DNA of 64,000 nucleotides from Rhizobium leguminosarum (GTDB lineage: Bacteria; Pseudomonadota; Alphaproteobacteria; Rhizobiales; Rhizobiaceae): positions 1,514,501 through 1,578,500 of the forward strand of contig NZ_JAGIOR010000001.1 of assembly GCF_017876795.1 (NCBI RefSeq). The letters run 5' to 3'. Positions within the stretch are counted from its first letter, which is position 1, and each line of letters starts with the position of its first letter. The notes under the pieces were generated by a model that saw only the letters and a program-made list of their open reading frames with translations, was not told where the DNA came from and made no database searches. Shown piece by piece: positions 52,643 through 62,605 of the stretch. The position numbers and the translations under genes were made by a program.

Positions 52643-53530
52643 GGCGTGTCGCAAACATTTCTGGAGGCAGCAATTTGCCCCTGATGGCCTATTTTTATGC
52701 TTTGTTAACCTTTTGGAGTCCGAAGAGGCGCGCAAGCAGATCATTCTGGTCATTGACGGTCCAGCCGCCTGAAAAGCCGAAGCCCTTCCGTAGCCAAAGC
52801 ATCGCCTCGAAAGCCGCGATGGTTTGCCGCGCCGTGTTGAAGGATTGGAGGCCGCCAATTTTTGGCATGTTCTTCTTCACCCGGAAATGGTCACTCTCAA
52901 TGCCCTGCTGGAGATGCTTGGTCACATAATGCACGGGATCTGGATGCAGAAGCCCCTCGTCAACCGACGTTTTGATCGTCGATGGGAAGATATTGGCACC
53001 GTCAATGCCGATCTTCGTCGGGGAGAGCAATGGCTCGTCCTTCAGCATCTTGCGGAAAAACCGCTTGGCGGCATCGAGATCGCGCTTGGCAGTCAGCAGA
53101 AAATCGACCGGATGTCCACACTTGTCGATGGCCCGGTACAGATATCGCCATTTGCCGCGGATCTTCACATAGGTCTCATCGACGCGCACAGAGCCGCAAT
53201 GTGGCCGACGGAACTGACGCAACCGCTTCTCGATGACAGGCGCGTAGGCCAAAACCCAGCGGTTGATGGTGCTATGTCGACCTCGAAGCCACGTTCCCGG
53301 AACATCTCCTCAAGATCGCGATAGCTGAGCGGATAACGCAGATACCAACTGACAGCCTGCACAATCAGCCATGCCTCGAAATGCCGGCCCTTGAAGTCAT
53401 CCTTCGACTGACGCTTCAGCTTTTCGGCAATGGCATTCAAAATCATCAGCTCGCTCCGCAATATCAGGAGCGGCAATTTCTCTCCCCATAGTCAACATCG
53501 GGTTAACCAGAAAAATTTGCGACAAGACCC
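52643..53530 (-). mobile_element. IS6-family element (sister of the 1.6-kb copy)
   Basis: The 3' end is GGCGTGTCGCAAACATTTC at 52643 and the 5' end reads, inverted, GGGTCTTGTCGCAAATTT at 53513-53530. Both are IS6-type tips. The element is full length, but its gene is frameshifted. Confidence 0.82.
52695..53446 (-). pseudogene. IS6-family transposase, one-base deletion
   Basis: The frame starting MILNAIAEKLKRQSKDDFKGRH runs to RERGFEVD, where one base is missing compared with the copy at 1.7 kb (near 53272). The rest (STINRWVLAYAPVIEKRLRQFRR to LFGLQKVNKA) continues in another frame and shows the C-terminus that the 1.7-kb copy has lost. Confidence 0.85.
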
Positions 53531-53607
53531 TTCCGACCCTTGCGGTTGCCCGGCAGACTTCACCATGCTGCTTGATGTTCACAGTCCGTTCGGCCTTAGC
53601 GTGTCCG

Positions 53608-54795
53608 GCCTTTATCAACCAAAGACAGCTACAGCCGATTTGATGGTGATGCCGCCGTCCGGACTTCTGCGCATCTGGCGACCGGTGGCAGCGCGGAACA
53701 CTTGCAACAACTGCAGTGCGGGAGGCACCCGCGACCAAAGGGTTTTCATACTTTCCCTGCCATTTCGGCTTTTTCGCATAGCCTGGCCGGTTACGACACG
53801 TTGTGACCAGCGGAAGCCTATTTCATGGAAATACAAATCGGCGAGTTCCGGGCTGATGTGATGAAAGACACCTGCGATGGTTCGGCGGACCCGAGCGTTG
53901 AACCCTTCAACTGAATTAACGTGTACGGTATCACGGACATATTCACGGCTGGAGTGGTTGACCGTCTCGTGTGCGGCAAAGCTCTCGCCAATAGCCATGA
54001 ATGCCTTTGCCTCGTCACTCATCAAATGTGCCTGAAGCTCGACTTGTGGCGCAATCGCACCTACGGCAGCACGCAATGAAAGGCCGGTAACGACAGCGGC
54101 GCGAGCATCGCCCGCAGCGGAACCGGGGGTGACAGCTGCTGGTCGCTGAACAATTGCCACGACCGGCGTCTTCTGCGTTTTTGCTTGCCCTTTGCGCCCC
54201 CTTCCGAGCGATGGATCATCGGGATACTTTCGTGGCCTGCCACCGAGATAGAAATGGTCGATCTCTACCGTGCCGTCGAGCATGTTCTCGCGCGCCACTA
54301 TGAGACGCAGAGCATGACCGATCCGCCAGGCCGTGGGTTGGCTTACACCGAGCGTCTCGGCGAGACGAACCGAGGACAAGCCTTTGTCCGATTGCAACAA
54401 CAGCCACATCGCCTTGAGCCATACGCGCAAGGGAAGTTTCGTGGCGTGCAAGGGCGTATGCGTTGTCACCGCGAACTGGAGACGGCAATCACCGCTGGAG
54501 CATTGATAGAGACCCGGCCGCGCACGGCGCTTGCCAGTATCGCGGCCAGCTATCGCGATCGAGCGTTTGTAACCACAGGCGGGGCAGCTCCTGCCATTCG
54601 GCCATACCATGCTTTCCAGCAAACGACGGCAATGCTCCTCGTCCCGGAACGCGGCGACCATGTCTTCAACTGTCCGAATATTGGAAAGCGTTGCCAGCAT
54701 CATTTCAGACATAATTACCTCCTTCGGGACTGACCGAAGAATCGCATGGAACGCACGGTTTCACAACAGATTTGCTGTCTTTGGTTGATAAAGGC
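53608..54795 (-). mobile_element. IS1595-family element, complete
   Basis: A perfect 22-bp terminal inverted repeat beginning GCCTTTATCAACC is present at 53608-53629 and inverted at 54774-54795. The direct repeat GCGTGTCCG flanks both sides (53599-53607 and 54796-54804), consistent with an 8- to 9-bp target duplication. Confidence 0.9.
53615..54712 (-). CDS. IS1595-family transposase
   Basis: A 365-residue transposase with an N-terminal zinc ribbon (RSCPACGYKRS and YQCSSGDCRLQF), the WLKAMWLLLQSDKGLSSVRLAETLGVSQPTAWRIGH helix-turn-helix region and an ISXO2-like catalytic domain (GTVEIDHFYLGGRPRK; LMSDEAKAF; HVNSVEGFNARVRRTIAGVFHH). It fills an element with perfect ends and target duplication, so it may be active. 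Confidence 0.9.
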   Translation of the reverse strand: MSEMMLATLSNIRTVEDMVAAFRDEEHCRRLLESMVWPNGRSCPACGYKRSIAIAGRDTGKRRARPGLYQCSSGDCRLQFAVTTHTPLHATKLPLRVWLKAMWLLLQSDKGLSSVRLAETLGVSQPTAWRIGHALRLIVARENMLDGTVEIDHFYLGGRPRKYPDDPSLGRGRKGQAKTQKTPVVAIVQRPAAVTPGSAAGDARAAVVTGLSLRAAVGAIAPQVELQAHLMSDEAKAFMAIGESFAAHETVNHSSREYVRDTVHVNSVEGFNARVRRTIAGVFHHISPELADLYFHEIGFRWSQRVVTGQAMRKSRNGRESMKTLWSRVPPALQLLQVFRAATGRQMRRSPDGGITIKSAVAVFG

Positions 54796-54956
54796 GCGTG
54801 TCCGGAGAAACAGATCTTGTTCCGACCCCTAAATTCGTTTGCAAACCACATGAGATTGCATTAGTGTGCGATACACTAGAAAGTTACACTTTCGTGCATT
54901 GCATTTCGGCTTTTTATTCTTCCCGTCGCTTCGGCACGTTTTTCGGATAGGCCTGC
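54796..54956. other. Upstream region of the OYE-cytochrome cluster
   Basis: About 160 bases, AT-richer than the genes around it, with GTGTGCGATACACTAGAAAG, containing a short GTGTGCGATACAC-type inverted repeat (near 54863-54875). This should be the promoter and possibly operator region of the downstream operon. Confidence 0.4.
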
Positions 54957-56342
54957 ATGCACCCAGATAACCAGTTTACCCACGCCGACAACGCGGCACT
55001 TATTTTCGACGAGCTGAAGTTTCGCTCGCTGACGGTCAAAAACCGGCTCTTCCGATCCAATATATCAGGCCAGTTCGACGACTATAACGGTCACGGCGGG
55101 AACGCCCGGTTGAACTGGGAAGAGAAGTTTGCCCGCGGCGGGATCGGCTGCATCATTTCCTCCTTCACCCCAGTCTCGGTGCGCGGCCGCATCCTCGTAC
55201 GCTACGCGATGATCGACAATGACGATAAGGTACCCTTCTGGCGAGAAGTTGGCCGTCGCGTCCATGGCCATGACTGTCGGTTCATCATGCAGCTCAGCCA
55301 TTCCGGCCGCCAGCAGGACATGGGCGGCGTCGAGAACCTGTTCAACAAGGGGCTGAACTCGACCGACAAGAGCGATTATTTCCATGGGCTGCTCGCACAG
55401 GCGATGACGAAGCCCGAAATCTCCGAGGTTGTCGAACAGTTCGCCCACGGCGCGCGCCGCGCCCGGGAGGCGGGGCTCGACGGCGTCGAACTTCACGGCG
55501 CCAACGGCTATCTGCTGACGCAGTTTCTAAGCTCCGGCATCAACGATCGCACGGATGAATATGGCGGCGGTTGGGAGGGCAGGGCGCGTTTCGTGCTTGA
55601 GATCGTCAGGGCGATCCGCCGCGAGGTCGGCCAGGATTTTCACCTGCAGATGAAGATCAACGGCGTTGATCATAACGACTGGCTCTATCCTTGGATCAGG
55701 AAGGGCAACACGCTCGACGAGACCGTCAATATCTGCAAGATGCTGCTCGACGGCGGCAAGGGCGTCGATTCCTTCCATATTTCGAGCGGCTCGACCTTTC
55801 CGCATCCGCGCAATCCGGCCGGCGACTTGCCGCTCAATGATCTGCATCGCTGGTACGACGGCATGCTCTCACAGGGCACGCGGGCGCCGATGAATTACGC
55901 GATCTTTTCCAATCCGGTGCTCGGCCGTGCCTTCCAGGCGCTCTGGCGCTGGCGCCGGGGCAAGGTCATCGAAGGCATCAATCTCGATTATGCGCGCGCC
56001 GTTTCCGAAGCGGTTCGCAAGATCGATCCCGCGATCAAGGTGCTCTGTACCGGCGGCTTCCAGCATGCCGACAGGATCGCCGAGGCCATCCGCTCGAAGG
56101 CCTGCGACGGCGTCACCATGGCCCGCCCGCTGATCGCCAACAACGATCTGCCGAAGATCCTCGCCGAGGCCAACGGCCCGGAGAAGGAATGCACCTACTG
56201 CAACAAGTGTCTGCTGAATGACCTCGAAAACCCGCTCGGCTGCTATGACCTCAGCCGGTTCGACGGGACGAGCTTCGAGGATCGTTATGGAAAGATGATC
56301 AAGCAGGTCATGTCGGTTTACGAGCCGCCGACCTTCCATTGA
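54957..56342 (+). CDS. Old-Yellow-Enzyme-family NADH:flavin oxidoreductase
   Basis: A 461-residue FMN-dependent TIM-barrel protein. Typical blocks are LKFRSLTVKNRLFRSN, FIMQLSHSGRQ, DGVELHGANGYLLTQFLSSGINDRTDEYGG and CDGVTMARPLIANNDLP. After the barrel comes a Cys cluster (CTYCNKCLLNDLENPLGC) like that of Fe-S-containing members such as 2,4-dienoyl-CoA reductase, but no second FAD/NAD domain follows. It probably reduces an activated C=C bond of an unknown substrate in the cytoplasm. It is the first gene of a same-strand cluster with cytochromes and a GMC oxidoreductase, 33 bases before the next gene. ATG 54957 lies at the family start. Confidence 0.88.
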   Translation: MHPDNQFTHADNAALIFDELKFRSLTVKNRLFRSNISGQFDDYNGHGGNARLNWEEKFARGGIGCIISSFTPVSVRGRILVRYAMIDNDDKVPFWREVGRRVHGHDCRFIMQLSHSGRQQDMGGVENLFNKGLNSTDKSDYFHGLLAQAMTKPEISEVVEQFAHGARRAREAGLDGVELHGANGYLLTQFLSSGINDRTDEYGGGWEGRARFVLEIVRAIRREVGQDFHLQMKINGVDHNDWLYPWIRKGNTLDETVNICKMLLDGGKGVDSFHISSGSTFPHPRNPAGDLPLNDLHRWYDGMLSQGTRAPMNYAIFSNPVLGRAFQALWRWRRGKVIEGINLDYARAVSEAVRKIDPAIKVLCTGGFQHADRIAEAIRSKACDGVTMARPLIANNDLPKILAEANGPEKECTYCNKCLLNDLENPLGCYDLSRFDGTSFEDRYGKMIKQVMSVYEPPTFH

Positions 56343-56375
56343 GGCCCGCATCGCCCGCGCATCCGGAGGGGATCC

Positions 56376-57902
56376 ATGAGCAGCGACAACGACCGCAAGA
56401 CGCCCGTCGAGATCGCAGTCGACCGCCGCCGTCGATGGTGGCTGGCGATCGTCATGCTGCTGTTGCTCGCGGTCGTCTATTACTTGGTCTTCGTCAACCA
56501 GTATGTCGTCGCCTTCAAAAGCCAGAGCGAGCATTTCATGCATGGCTCGATCGGCAGCGAGACGGCGACAGGGCCGCCCTACTGGGTCTTCAAGGCATTG
56601 CCCGTCATGTATGCGGACAAGCTCGGGCCGGAAGGCTGGGGCCGCTTCGGCTTCCTCTATGAAAAGCCGGACGACGACCTGCCGATCGGGGTGTCGCGCC
56701 GTGTGGTCTCCGGCGTCGAGCGGGTCTGGCTCAACTGTTCCGTCTGCCATGTCGGCACCTATCACCTGCCCGGCGATCCGGTTCGTCATCTCATCCCCGG
56801 CGCGCCCTCCAACAATTTGCGCCTGCAGGAATTCATTCGCTTCTTCATCGATGTCGGCCGCGATCCCGGTTTTACCGCCGACGCGCTGATTGCGACGATC
56901 GATGGCCCGAAGGTCGGCGGCGATCTCAATGTCTTCGAGCGGCTGATCTACCGCTATGTGGTATTCCCACGCGTCAAGAACGCCTTCCTCGACCTCGGCA
57001 CCCAGCTCGATTTCGTCAAGCGGCAGGAGGAATGGGGACCGGGCCGCGTCGACACGTTCAATCCCTACAAGGCGCTGCAGTTCAACTTTCCCATGGACGA
57101 GGGCCATATCAGCGGCGCGGCCCTGAACGGCTCGTCCGACTATCCCGCCATCTGGCGCCAGCGCCCGCGCGAGGGCATGAACCTCCATTGGGACGGCAAC
57201 AACGATTCCGTCGCCGAACGCAATCTCAGCGCCGCCCTCGGCGCCGGTGTGACGCCCGTGACGGTCGACCGGGCGTCGATTGCACGTATCGAGGACTGGA
57301 TGTGGGATCTGCCTTCGCCGCAATTCCCCGCCGCCGACAAGATCGATCAGGCGAAGGCCGGGCAGGGCAGGACGCTGTTCCTCAACTATTGCGCCGATTG
57401 CCACGGCTTCAAGGATGCCAACGGCTACAGCTACGACCGGCAGCACTTCATGCGGCTGGGCAAGACGGTTCCGCTCGACGAGATCGGCACCGATGTCGGG
57501 CGCTGGACCTCCTACACGGAAAATTTCGCCGCCGAGCAGAACCTGCTTTATGCCGGCTATTCCTGGCGCTTCAGCCGCTTCCACAAGACGGACGGCTATG
57601 CCAATCACCCTCTCGACGGCATCTGGGCGCGCTCGCCCTATCTGCACAACGGCTCCGTGCCGACGCTGCGCGACCTGCTTGAGCCGAGCGCGAAGCGGCC
57701 CTCCGTCTGGTTTCGCGGCAGCGACGAGTTCGATCTCGCCAAAGTCGGCTATCGCTCCGATCAGGCCGGCAGCGGCGATCTCTTTCGCTACGACACGACG
57801 CGGCCGGGCAACGCCAATACCGGCCATGAAGGATACCGCTACGGCACGGAGCTGCCGGACGCGGCAAAAGACGCCCTCGTCGAATATATGAAAACGCTAT
57901 GA
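56376..57902 (+). CDS. Membrane-anchored di-heme cytochrome c, RoxA/peroxidase-like (1)
   Basis: A 508-residue protein with one N-terminal membrane helix (about 22-42) placing the rest in the periplasm. Two c-type heme motifs are present: CSVCH (about 126-130) and CADCH (about 338-342). The end (GNANTGHEGYRYGTELPDAAKDALVEYMKTL) and RSPYLHNGSVPTLRDLL resemble the di-heme family including rubber oxygenase RoxA and bacterial fatty-acid dioxygenases, though it may only carry electrons. Its stop overlaps the next start by four bases. A GGAGGGG RBS precedes the ATG. Confidence 0.85.
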   Translation: MSSDNDRKTPVEIAVDRRRRWWLAIVMLLLLAVVYYLVFVNQYVVAFKSQSEHFMHGSIGSETATGPPYWVFKALPVMYADKLGPEGWGRFGFLYEKPDDDLPIGVSRRVVSGVERVWLNCSVCHVGTYHLPGDPVRHLIPGAPSNNLRLQEFIRFFIDVGRDPGFTADALIATIDGPKVGGDLNVFERLIYRYVVFPRVKNAFLDLGTQLDFVKRQEEWGPGRVDTFNPYKALQFNFPMDEGHISGAALNGSSDYPAIWRQRPREGMNLHWDGNNDSVAERNLSAALGAGVTPVTVDRASIARIEDWMWDLPSPQFPAADKIDQAKAGQGRTLFLNYCADCHGFKDANGYSYDRQHFMRLGKTVPLDEIGTDVGRWTSYTENFAAEQNLLYAGYSWRFSRFHKTDGYANHPLDGIWARSPYLHNGSVPTLRDLLEPSAKRPSVWFRGSDEFDLAKVGYRSDQAGSGDLFRYDTTRPGNANTGHEGYRYGTELPDAAKDALVEYMKTL

Positions 57903-58330
57903 CCCAGTCGCGATCGCTCAGCAAATGGAAGGCTCGGCATGCGGTCCTCGTCTGGATCGGCATCCTGCTGAACTTCGCCTTCGTCCTGCCGTTGATCTTC
58001 TGTCCGGAATGGATCCTCGGCCTCTTCGGCATCACCGTCAACCAGCTGATCTGGCCGCGATTTGCCGGCCTGCTGCTTGGCATCCTGTCGATCTTCTACA
58101 TTCCGGCGACGCTCGACATCGACCGCTATCGGGTGTTCGCCTGGCTGGCGGTCTTCCCCTCCCGCACACTCGGCACCGTCTTCTTCTTTCTCGCCGTCTT
58201 CGTCTTCGGCCAGCCGATCGGCTATCTCGCCGGTGTCTTCCTCGACGGCTCGATCGGCATTGCGACGCTCTTCTGTCTCCTGCGTATCCTGAACCTCGAG
58301 CAGAACATCTCCGAAGGGAGGCAGGCATGA
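57899..58330 (+). CDS. Small four-helix membrane protein
   Basis: A 143-residue integral membrane protein with four predicted helices (LVWIGILLNFAFVLPLIF; WPRFAGLLLGILSIFYIPAT; TLGTVFFFLAVFVFG; GIATLFCLLRILN). It has no heme or quinone motif that I recognise. Overlapping ATGA starts and stops with both flanking cytochrome genes show tight translational coupling, so it is likely part of the same system, perhaps a membrane partner. Confidence 0.8.
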   Translation: MTQSRSLSKWKARHAVLVWIGILLNFAFVLPLIFCPEWILGLFGITVNQLIWPRFAGLLLGILSIFYIPATLDIDRYRVFAWLAVFPSRTLGTVFFFLAVFVFGQPIGYLAGVFLDGSIGIATLFCLLRILNLEQNISEGRQA

Positions 58331-59799
58331 GGCGCGTCTGGAAGTGGCTCTTCGCCGTTCTGATCCTCATCGTCGTCGGCGCTTTCGCGCTGTTCTTCCT
58401 GCTCTTCCGGCCGGTCGCCCAGCCGAAGACCAACGATCTCGCCGAAGTCTTCAACCACGGCTCGATCGGCAACGAGGAGGCGCAGGGCATTCCATACTGG
58501 ATCTGGCGCGGCCTGCCGCAGCTCTTTCCCGAGCATCTGCCAGCCAACGCGGACGGCTACCGTGCCTTCGGGCTCTATTGGCGCGCCGGCGACGAGGTGC
58601 CGGTCGGCCTGTCGGTCAAGACGCTCGGCGTCATAGAGCGCGTCGCGCCGAACTGCGCCTTCTGCCATCAGGGCAGCTATCGGCTGCATGCCGACGAGCC
58701 GGCGCGGCTGGTCGATGCGGGGGCGGGGACCAGGGTCAATCCCCAGGCCTATATCCGCTTCCTGATCGATGTCGGCGCCGACCCCAGGTTCACCGCCGGC
58801 CGGGTGATGGCCGAGATCGACAAGATCTACGACATGCCGCTTTGGGAGCGGGCGCTCTATCGTTTCGTCCTCATTCCCGCGACCCGGGCGGCGCTCCAGG
58901 AGCAGGGTCGGCGTTTTGCCTGGATGAAGGACCGGCCGGACTGGGGCCCGGGCAGGATCGATCCGTTCAACCCGGTCAAGTTCCAGAACCTTCAGCTTGC
59001 CGACGACGGCACGATCGGCAATTCCGACATGATGCCGCTCTGGTCGCTCGCCGATGTCGCCGCCACCAATACGCGCCGATTCTCGCTGCACTGGGATGGA
59101 TTGCAGACTGATCTCTACGAGACCGTGGTCTCGGGCGCGATCGGCGACGGCATGACCTATAAATCCTACGGAGGAACCGAAGGGGAGCTTCGCCGCATCA
59201 CGGATTTCATCCGCCTGCAGGGTCCGCCGCCGTCGCCCTTTTCTCCGGCGCGGTCGGCAGGCGACCCCTATCATGTCGATGCGGCGGCGGTCGACGCCGG
59301 CCATGCAATCTATGCCGCGCAGTGCGCCGTCTGCCATGACGCTAAAGGCGCCCGCTACCGCACACCGATCTCGATCGTCGAGCTCGGCACGGACCGCCAT
59401 CGCCTCGACATGTGGACCCCAGCCGCCCGCGACCGCTACGTCGCCTACGAGCCGGGTTATGCCTGGGGTTTTGCCAATTTCCAGAAGACCGACGGTTATG
59501 TGGCGACGGGCCTTCGCGGCCTCTGGCTGCGCGGTCCCTACCTGCACAATGGCAGCGTTCCGACATTGCGGGCACTGCTTCTTCCGCCGGCTGAGCGGCC
59601 GAAGCAGTTTTACCGCGGCTATGATCTGGTGGATGCCGACAACGGCGGCTTCAGGAGCCTGCCGGATACGCCGGGAGCAAAATTCGGCACGTTCTACGAC
59701 ACGAACCAGCCGGGCAACGGCAATGGCGGCCATCTCTGGGGCACGGATCTGCCTCCGGAGGCGAAGGAGCAATTGCTTTCTTATCTGAAGACACTTTGA
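58327..59799 (+). CDS. Membrane-anchored di-heme cytochrome c, RoxA/peroxidase-like (2)
   Basis: A 490-residue paralogue of the first cytochrome: N-terminal membrane helix (about 5-27), heme motifs CAFCH (about 115-119) and CAVCH (about 334-338), the matching NHGSIGNEEAQGIPYWIWRGLP entry, RGPYLHNGSVPTLRALLLP and the GNGNGGHLWGTDLPPEAKEQLLSYLKTL end. The similarity indicates an ancient duplication within the cluster. Likely periplasmic, substrate unknown. ATG 58327 overlaps the previous stop. Confidence 0.85.
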   Translation: MRRVWKWLFAVLILIVVGAFALFFLLFRPVAQPKTNDLAEVFNHGSIGNEEAQGIPYWIWRGLPQLFPEHLPANADGYRAFGLYWRAGDEVPVGLSVKTLGVIERVAPNCAFCHQGSYRLHADEPARLVDAGAGTRVNPQAYIRFLIDVGADPRFTAGRVMAEIDKIYDMPLWERALYRFVLIPATRAALQEQGRRFAWMKDRPDWGPGRIDPFNPVKFQNLQLADDGTIGNSDMMPLWSLADVAATNTRRFSLHWDGLQTDLYETVVSGAIGDGMTYKSYGGTEGELRRITDFIRLQGPPPSPFSPARSAGDPYHVDAAAVDAGHAIYAAQCAVCHDAKGARYRTPISIVELGTDRHRLDMWTPAARDRYVAYEPGYAWGFANFQKTDGYVATGLRGLWLRGPYLHNGSVPTLRALLLPPAERPKQFYRGYDLVDADNGGFRSLPDTPGAKFGTFYDTNQPGNGNGGHLWGTDLPPEAKEQLLSYLKTL

Positions 59800-59815
59800 C
59801 CATCAGGAGGGGTCG

Positions 59816-62605
59816 ATGGCAAACGTCAGACAGCGCATGGTGCGGTTTCTCGCCTGGCTCGTGGGAGCCGTCGTCATCCTTGCCGTCATCGCAGTCGTTG
59901 CGGTCGCCCTCATCGTCTGGTGGCTGATCGAGCCGGATGCGAGCCGGTTCGGCCATGTCGAGGACGAGGCGAAGACGGCTCATCGCAAGGTCGAGGAATT
60001 CCCCGGGGCGGGCGAGCCTTACTTCGCGGCAATGGACAAGGGGCTGCTGCTTCCGCCGGAGCCCGGCGCCAGCTATCCACCGGAGATCAAGGAGGTCGCC
60101 GCAGCGACCGGTCTCGATCCGGAAGCCATCCGCAAGTCAGCGATCCGCGGCCAGAATGCCTGGATCGTTTGGACCGGCGGCAATGACCGCTTCTGGGATT
60201 TTGCCGCGCGCGCGACGATCGGCTCTTTCGATCTCCTGAAGACCGTCTCATCTTATCCGACGATGGCCTATGGCCGCGACAACCGATTCCGGTATCTCGG
60301 GCTCGTCAACGAGCCCTGCTTCGATGCTCCCAAAGGCCCCGATTCCGATCATTGGGGGCTCTGGATCGACCGGCGCCGCAACGACTGCGCTCCCGACAGT
60401 TTCGGCGGCAACCCCGAGGCGGACGCCCGTTATCCCGGTGTGCAGATCGGTTCGCGCGGCACCACGCTCAAGGTAAGGGGCGAGGAAAGGACGATCCCGG
60501 TCGGCTCCTATTACGGCGAGCCAACGGGCGTCATGGGCCTGCGTCTATTTCCCAATCCGGAGTTCGACGCCAAGGCCGCCGAACGCTGGGACGCGGTGCG
60601 CTACTACACCGATTCTTCCTATTACAACGACAAGGATCTTGTGCGCCCCTACCGCGTCGGCATGTCCTGCGCCTTCTGCCATGTCGGCCCCAATCCGATC
60701 AACCCGCCGAAACGCGTCGAGAGCCCGACATTTTCCGAAATCTCCTCCAATCCCGGCGCCCAGTATTTCTGGGTCGACCGCATTTTCTTCTGGAATACCA
60801 AGCCGCGCGCCACGCCGGGGGAGCCGGCTCCGAACGAGGCGAATTTCCTCTTCCAGCTCTTTCATACCAACCCGCCCGGTTCGCTCGATACTTCGCTGGT
60901 CTCGTCAGACTACATGAACAATCCGCGCACGATGAACGCCGTCTACGACGTTCTGGTGCGGCTGCGCATCGCAGCCAAGACAGGTAAGGAGGTCATCAAG
61001 GAAGACGAGAAGGACAACAAGCAGGCGCAGGATTATCCGCAGACCGCAGCCTTCGGTCCACTCTATGACAAGGCGACCAGCACCGTCGCCTCGATGCGAG
61101 TGCTGAAGGACGGCGCCGATTCCGTCGGCACGCTCGGCGCGCTCAATCGTGTCTATCTCAATATCGGCCTCTTCAGCGAAGAATGGCTCCTGCATTTCCG
61201 CCCCTTCCTCGGCGGGCAGAAGATCTCGCCGATCCGCATCGCAGACGCCCAGAAGAATTCGGTCTATTGGCAGGCCACCGAGGCGATGACGCCTGACATG
61301 GCGATCTTCTTCCTGGTCGCGGCCCGCGCCGATCATCTAAACGATACGCCGGTCGGAAAAGAGGTGCTCGACGCGCGTGATCCGGCCGAGGTCGAGCGCG
61401 GCAAGATCGTCTTTGCCGAAAATTGCGCCGCCTGCCATTCGAGCAAGCAGCCGGTGCCCGGCCCCGAACTCGGCGTCGACCAGGGCATATGCGCAGGCGG
61501 CGGGGCCGGCCCGCATTATCGCGAATGCTGGGACCGCTACTGGGCCTGGGCGCAGTCCGATGACTTCAAGCGCGGCATGGTCAAGCTCGTCAGCGAAAAG
61601 GATGCCGACGGAAAGGGTTTCCTCGACGGCAATTATCTCTCGACGGAACGGCGCGTGCCGATGGACGTCGTGCGCACCAATGCCTGCAGCGCGATCGCGA
61701 CCAACGGGCTTTCAGGCGATATCTGGGACAATTTCACCTCGTCCACCTACAAGTCGCTGCCGCCTCCGCATGAAGTGACGGTCAATCATCCGGTCTCCGG
61801 CGCGGCAACGCCGCTGCAGGCGGCCGGCAACGGGCGCGGCTATCTGAGACCGCCGTCGCTCGTCAGCCTGTGGTCGACCGCGCCCTTCCTGCTCAACAAT
61901 TCGGTCGGACACGAGGAGAGCTACCACGGAACCGACTACTATAATCAGGACAATGCCGGCGGCTACGGTGCCGACCGCGGGGCAGCCTGCCCGGCGGCCG
62001 ATGCCGGCGATCCATATCTGCCCTGCGTGGAAAACAGGCTCACGGTTTTCGACCGGTCGATCCGCCAGATGCTCTCGCCGCAGACACGCCGCACGGACAG
62101 GATGACCGAGGCGCCCGTGCCGGGCTATATCTACAGGACGACCGCGCCTTCCTGCCTCATCGTGCCGCCGGGCTTTGTGCCCGATAAGGTAAGGCCCTTT
62201 AGCGGCGTGCTGAACAAGGTCGCCGGCTGGGCCTTCAAGAAGGACGGCTCGATCACCATCGGCCCGTTCCCGGCTGGATTCCCGATCAACGCGCTGACCA
62301 ATACCGAGTTGCTGCCCGACAATGACGAAGCGGACAAGTTTGCAAATTACAAGCGCCTGATCGCCAACGGCCCGGCGCTGATCGGCGCCTTCGCAGAGCT
62401 CGGCGGCCAATGCACGCCGCAGGAGCTTGCCGATCCCGCCGTGCAGGCCAATGCTGAGAAGGTGGTCCGCGACACCAAGCTCATCGATCGCCTGGTGGGC
62501 TTGAGCAAATGCCCTGATTACGTGGTCAATGGCGGACACACCTTCGGCGCCGATCTGTCGCAATCGGACAAGAATGCCCTGATTTCCTATCTCAAGCAGT
62601 TCTGA
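59816..62605 (+). CDS. Large membrane-anchored c-type cytochrome with two heme motifs
   Basis: A 929-residue protein with a strong N-terminal helix (about 9-40) and a periplasmic remainder. Heme motifs are CAFCH (about 285-289) and CAACH (about 538-542). It shares the general end with its neighbours (SQSDKNALISYLKQF) and PPSLVSLWSTAPFLLNNSVG, which parallels their LHNGSVPTL block, but is almost twice as long and has extra Cys residues (for example NEPCF, NDCAP, GICAG, RECW) that could form disulfides. It could be the catalytic or terminal component. GGAGGGG lies before ATG 59816. Confidence 0.82.
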   Translation: MANVRQRMVRFLAWLVGAVVILAVIAVVAVALIVWWLIEPDASRFGHVEDEAKTAHRKVEEFPGAGEPYFAAMDKGLLLPPEPGASYPPEIKEVAAATGLDPEAIRKSAIRGQNAWIVWTGGNDRFWDFAARATIGSFDLLKTVSSYPTMAYGRDNRFRYLGLVNEPCFDAPKGPDSDHWGLWIDRRRNDCAPDSFGGNPEADARYPGVQIGSRGTTLKVRGEERTIPVGSYYGEPTGVMGLRLFPNPEFDAKAAERWDAVRYYTDSSYYNDKDLVRPYRVGMSCAFCHVGPNPINPPKRVESPTFSEISSNPGAQYFWVDRIFFWNTKPRATPGEPAPNEANFLFQLFHTNPPGSLDTSLVSSDYMNNPRTMNAVYDVLVRLRIAAKTGKEVIKEDEKDNKQAQDYPQTAAFGPLYDKATSTVASMRVLKDGADSVGTLGALNRVYLNIGLFSEEWLLHFRPFLGGQKISPIRIADAQKNSVYWQATEAMTPDMAIFFLVAARADHLNDTPVGKEVLDARDPAEVERGKIVFAENCAACHSSKQPVPGPELGVDQGICAGGGAGPHYRECWDRYWAWAQSDDFKRGMVKLVSEKDADGKGFLDGNYLSTERRVPMDVVRTNACSAIATNGLSGDIWDNFTSSTYKSLPPPHEVTVNHPVSGAATPLQAAGNGRGYLRPPSLVSLWSTAPFLLNNSVGHEESYHGTDYYNQDNAGGYGADRGAACPAADAGDPYLPCVENRLTVFDRSIRQMLSPQTRRTDRMTEAPVPGYIYRTTAPSCLIVPPGFVPDKVRPFSGVLNKVAGWAFKKDGSITIGPFPAGFPINALTNTELLPDNDEADKFANYKRLIANGPALIGAFAELGGQCTPQELADPAVQANAEKVVRDTKLIDRLVGLSKCPDYVVNGGHTFGADLSQSDKNALISYLKQF

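Noticed and set aside
55869..57827. 652-aa open frame on the minus strand under the OYE and first cytochrome genes
   Set aside because: The plus strand encodes recognisable flavoprotein and heme-binding proteins across the same bases; the antisense frame is codon-bias shadow.
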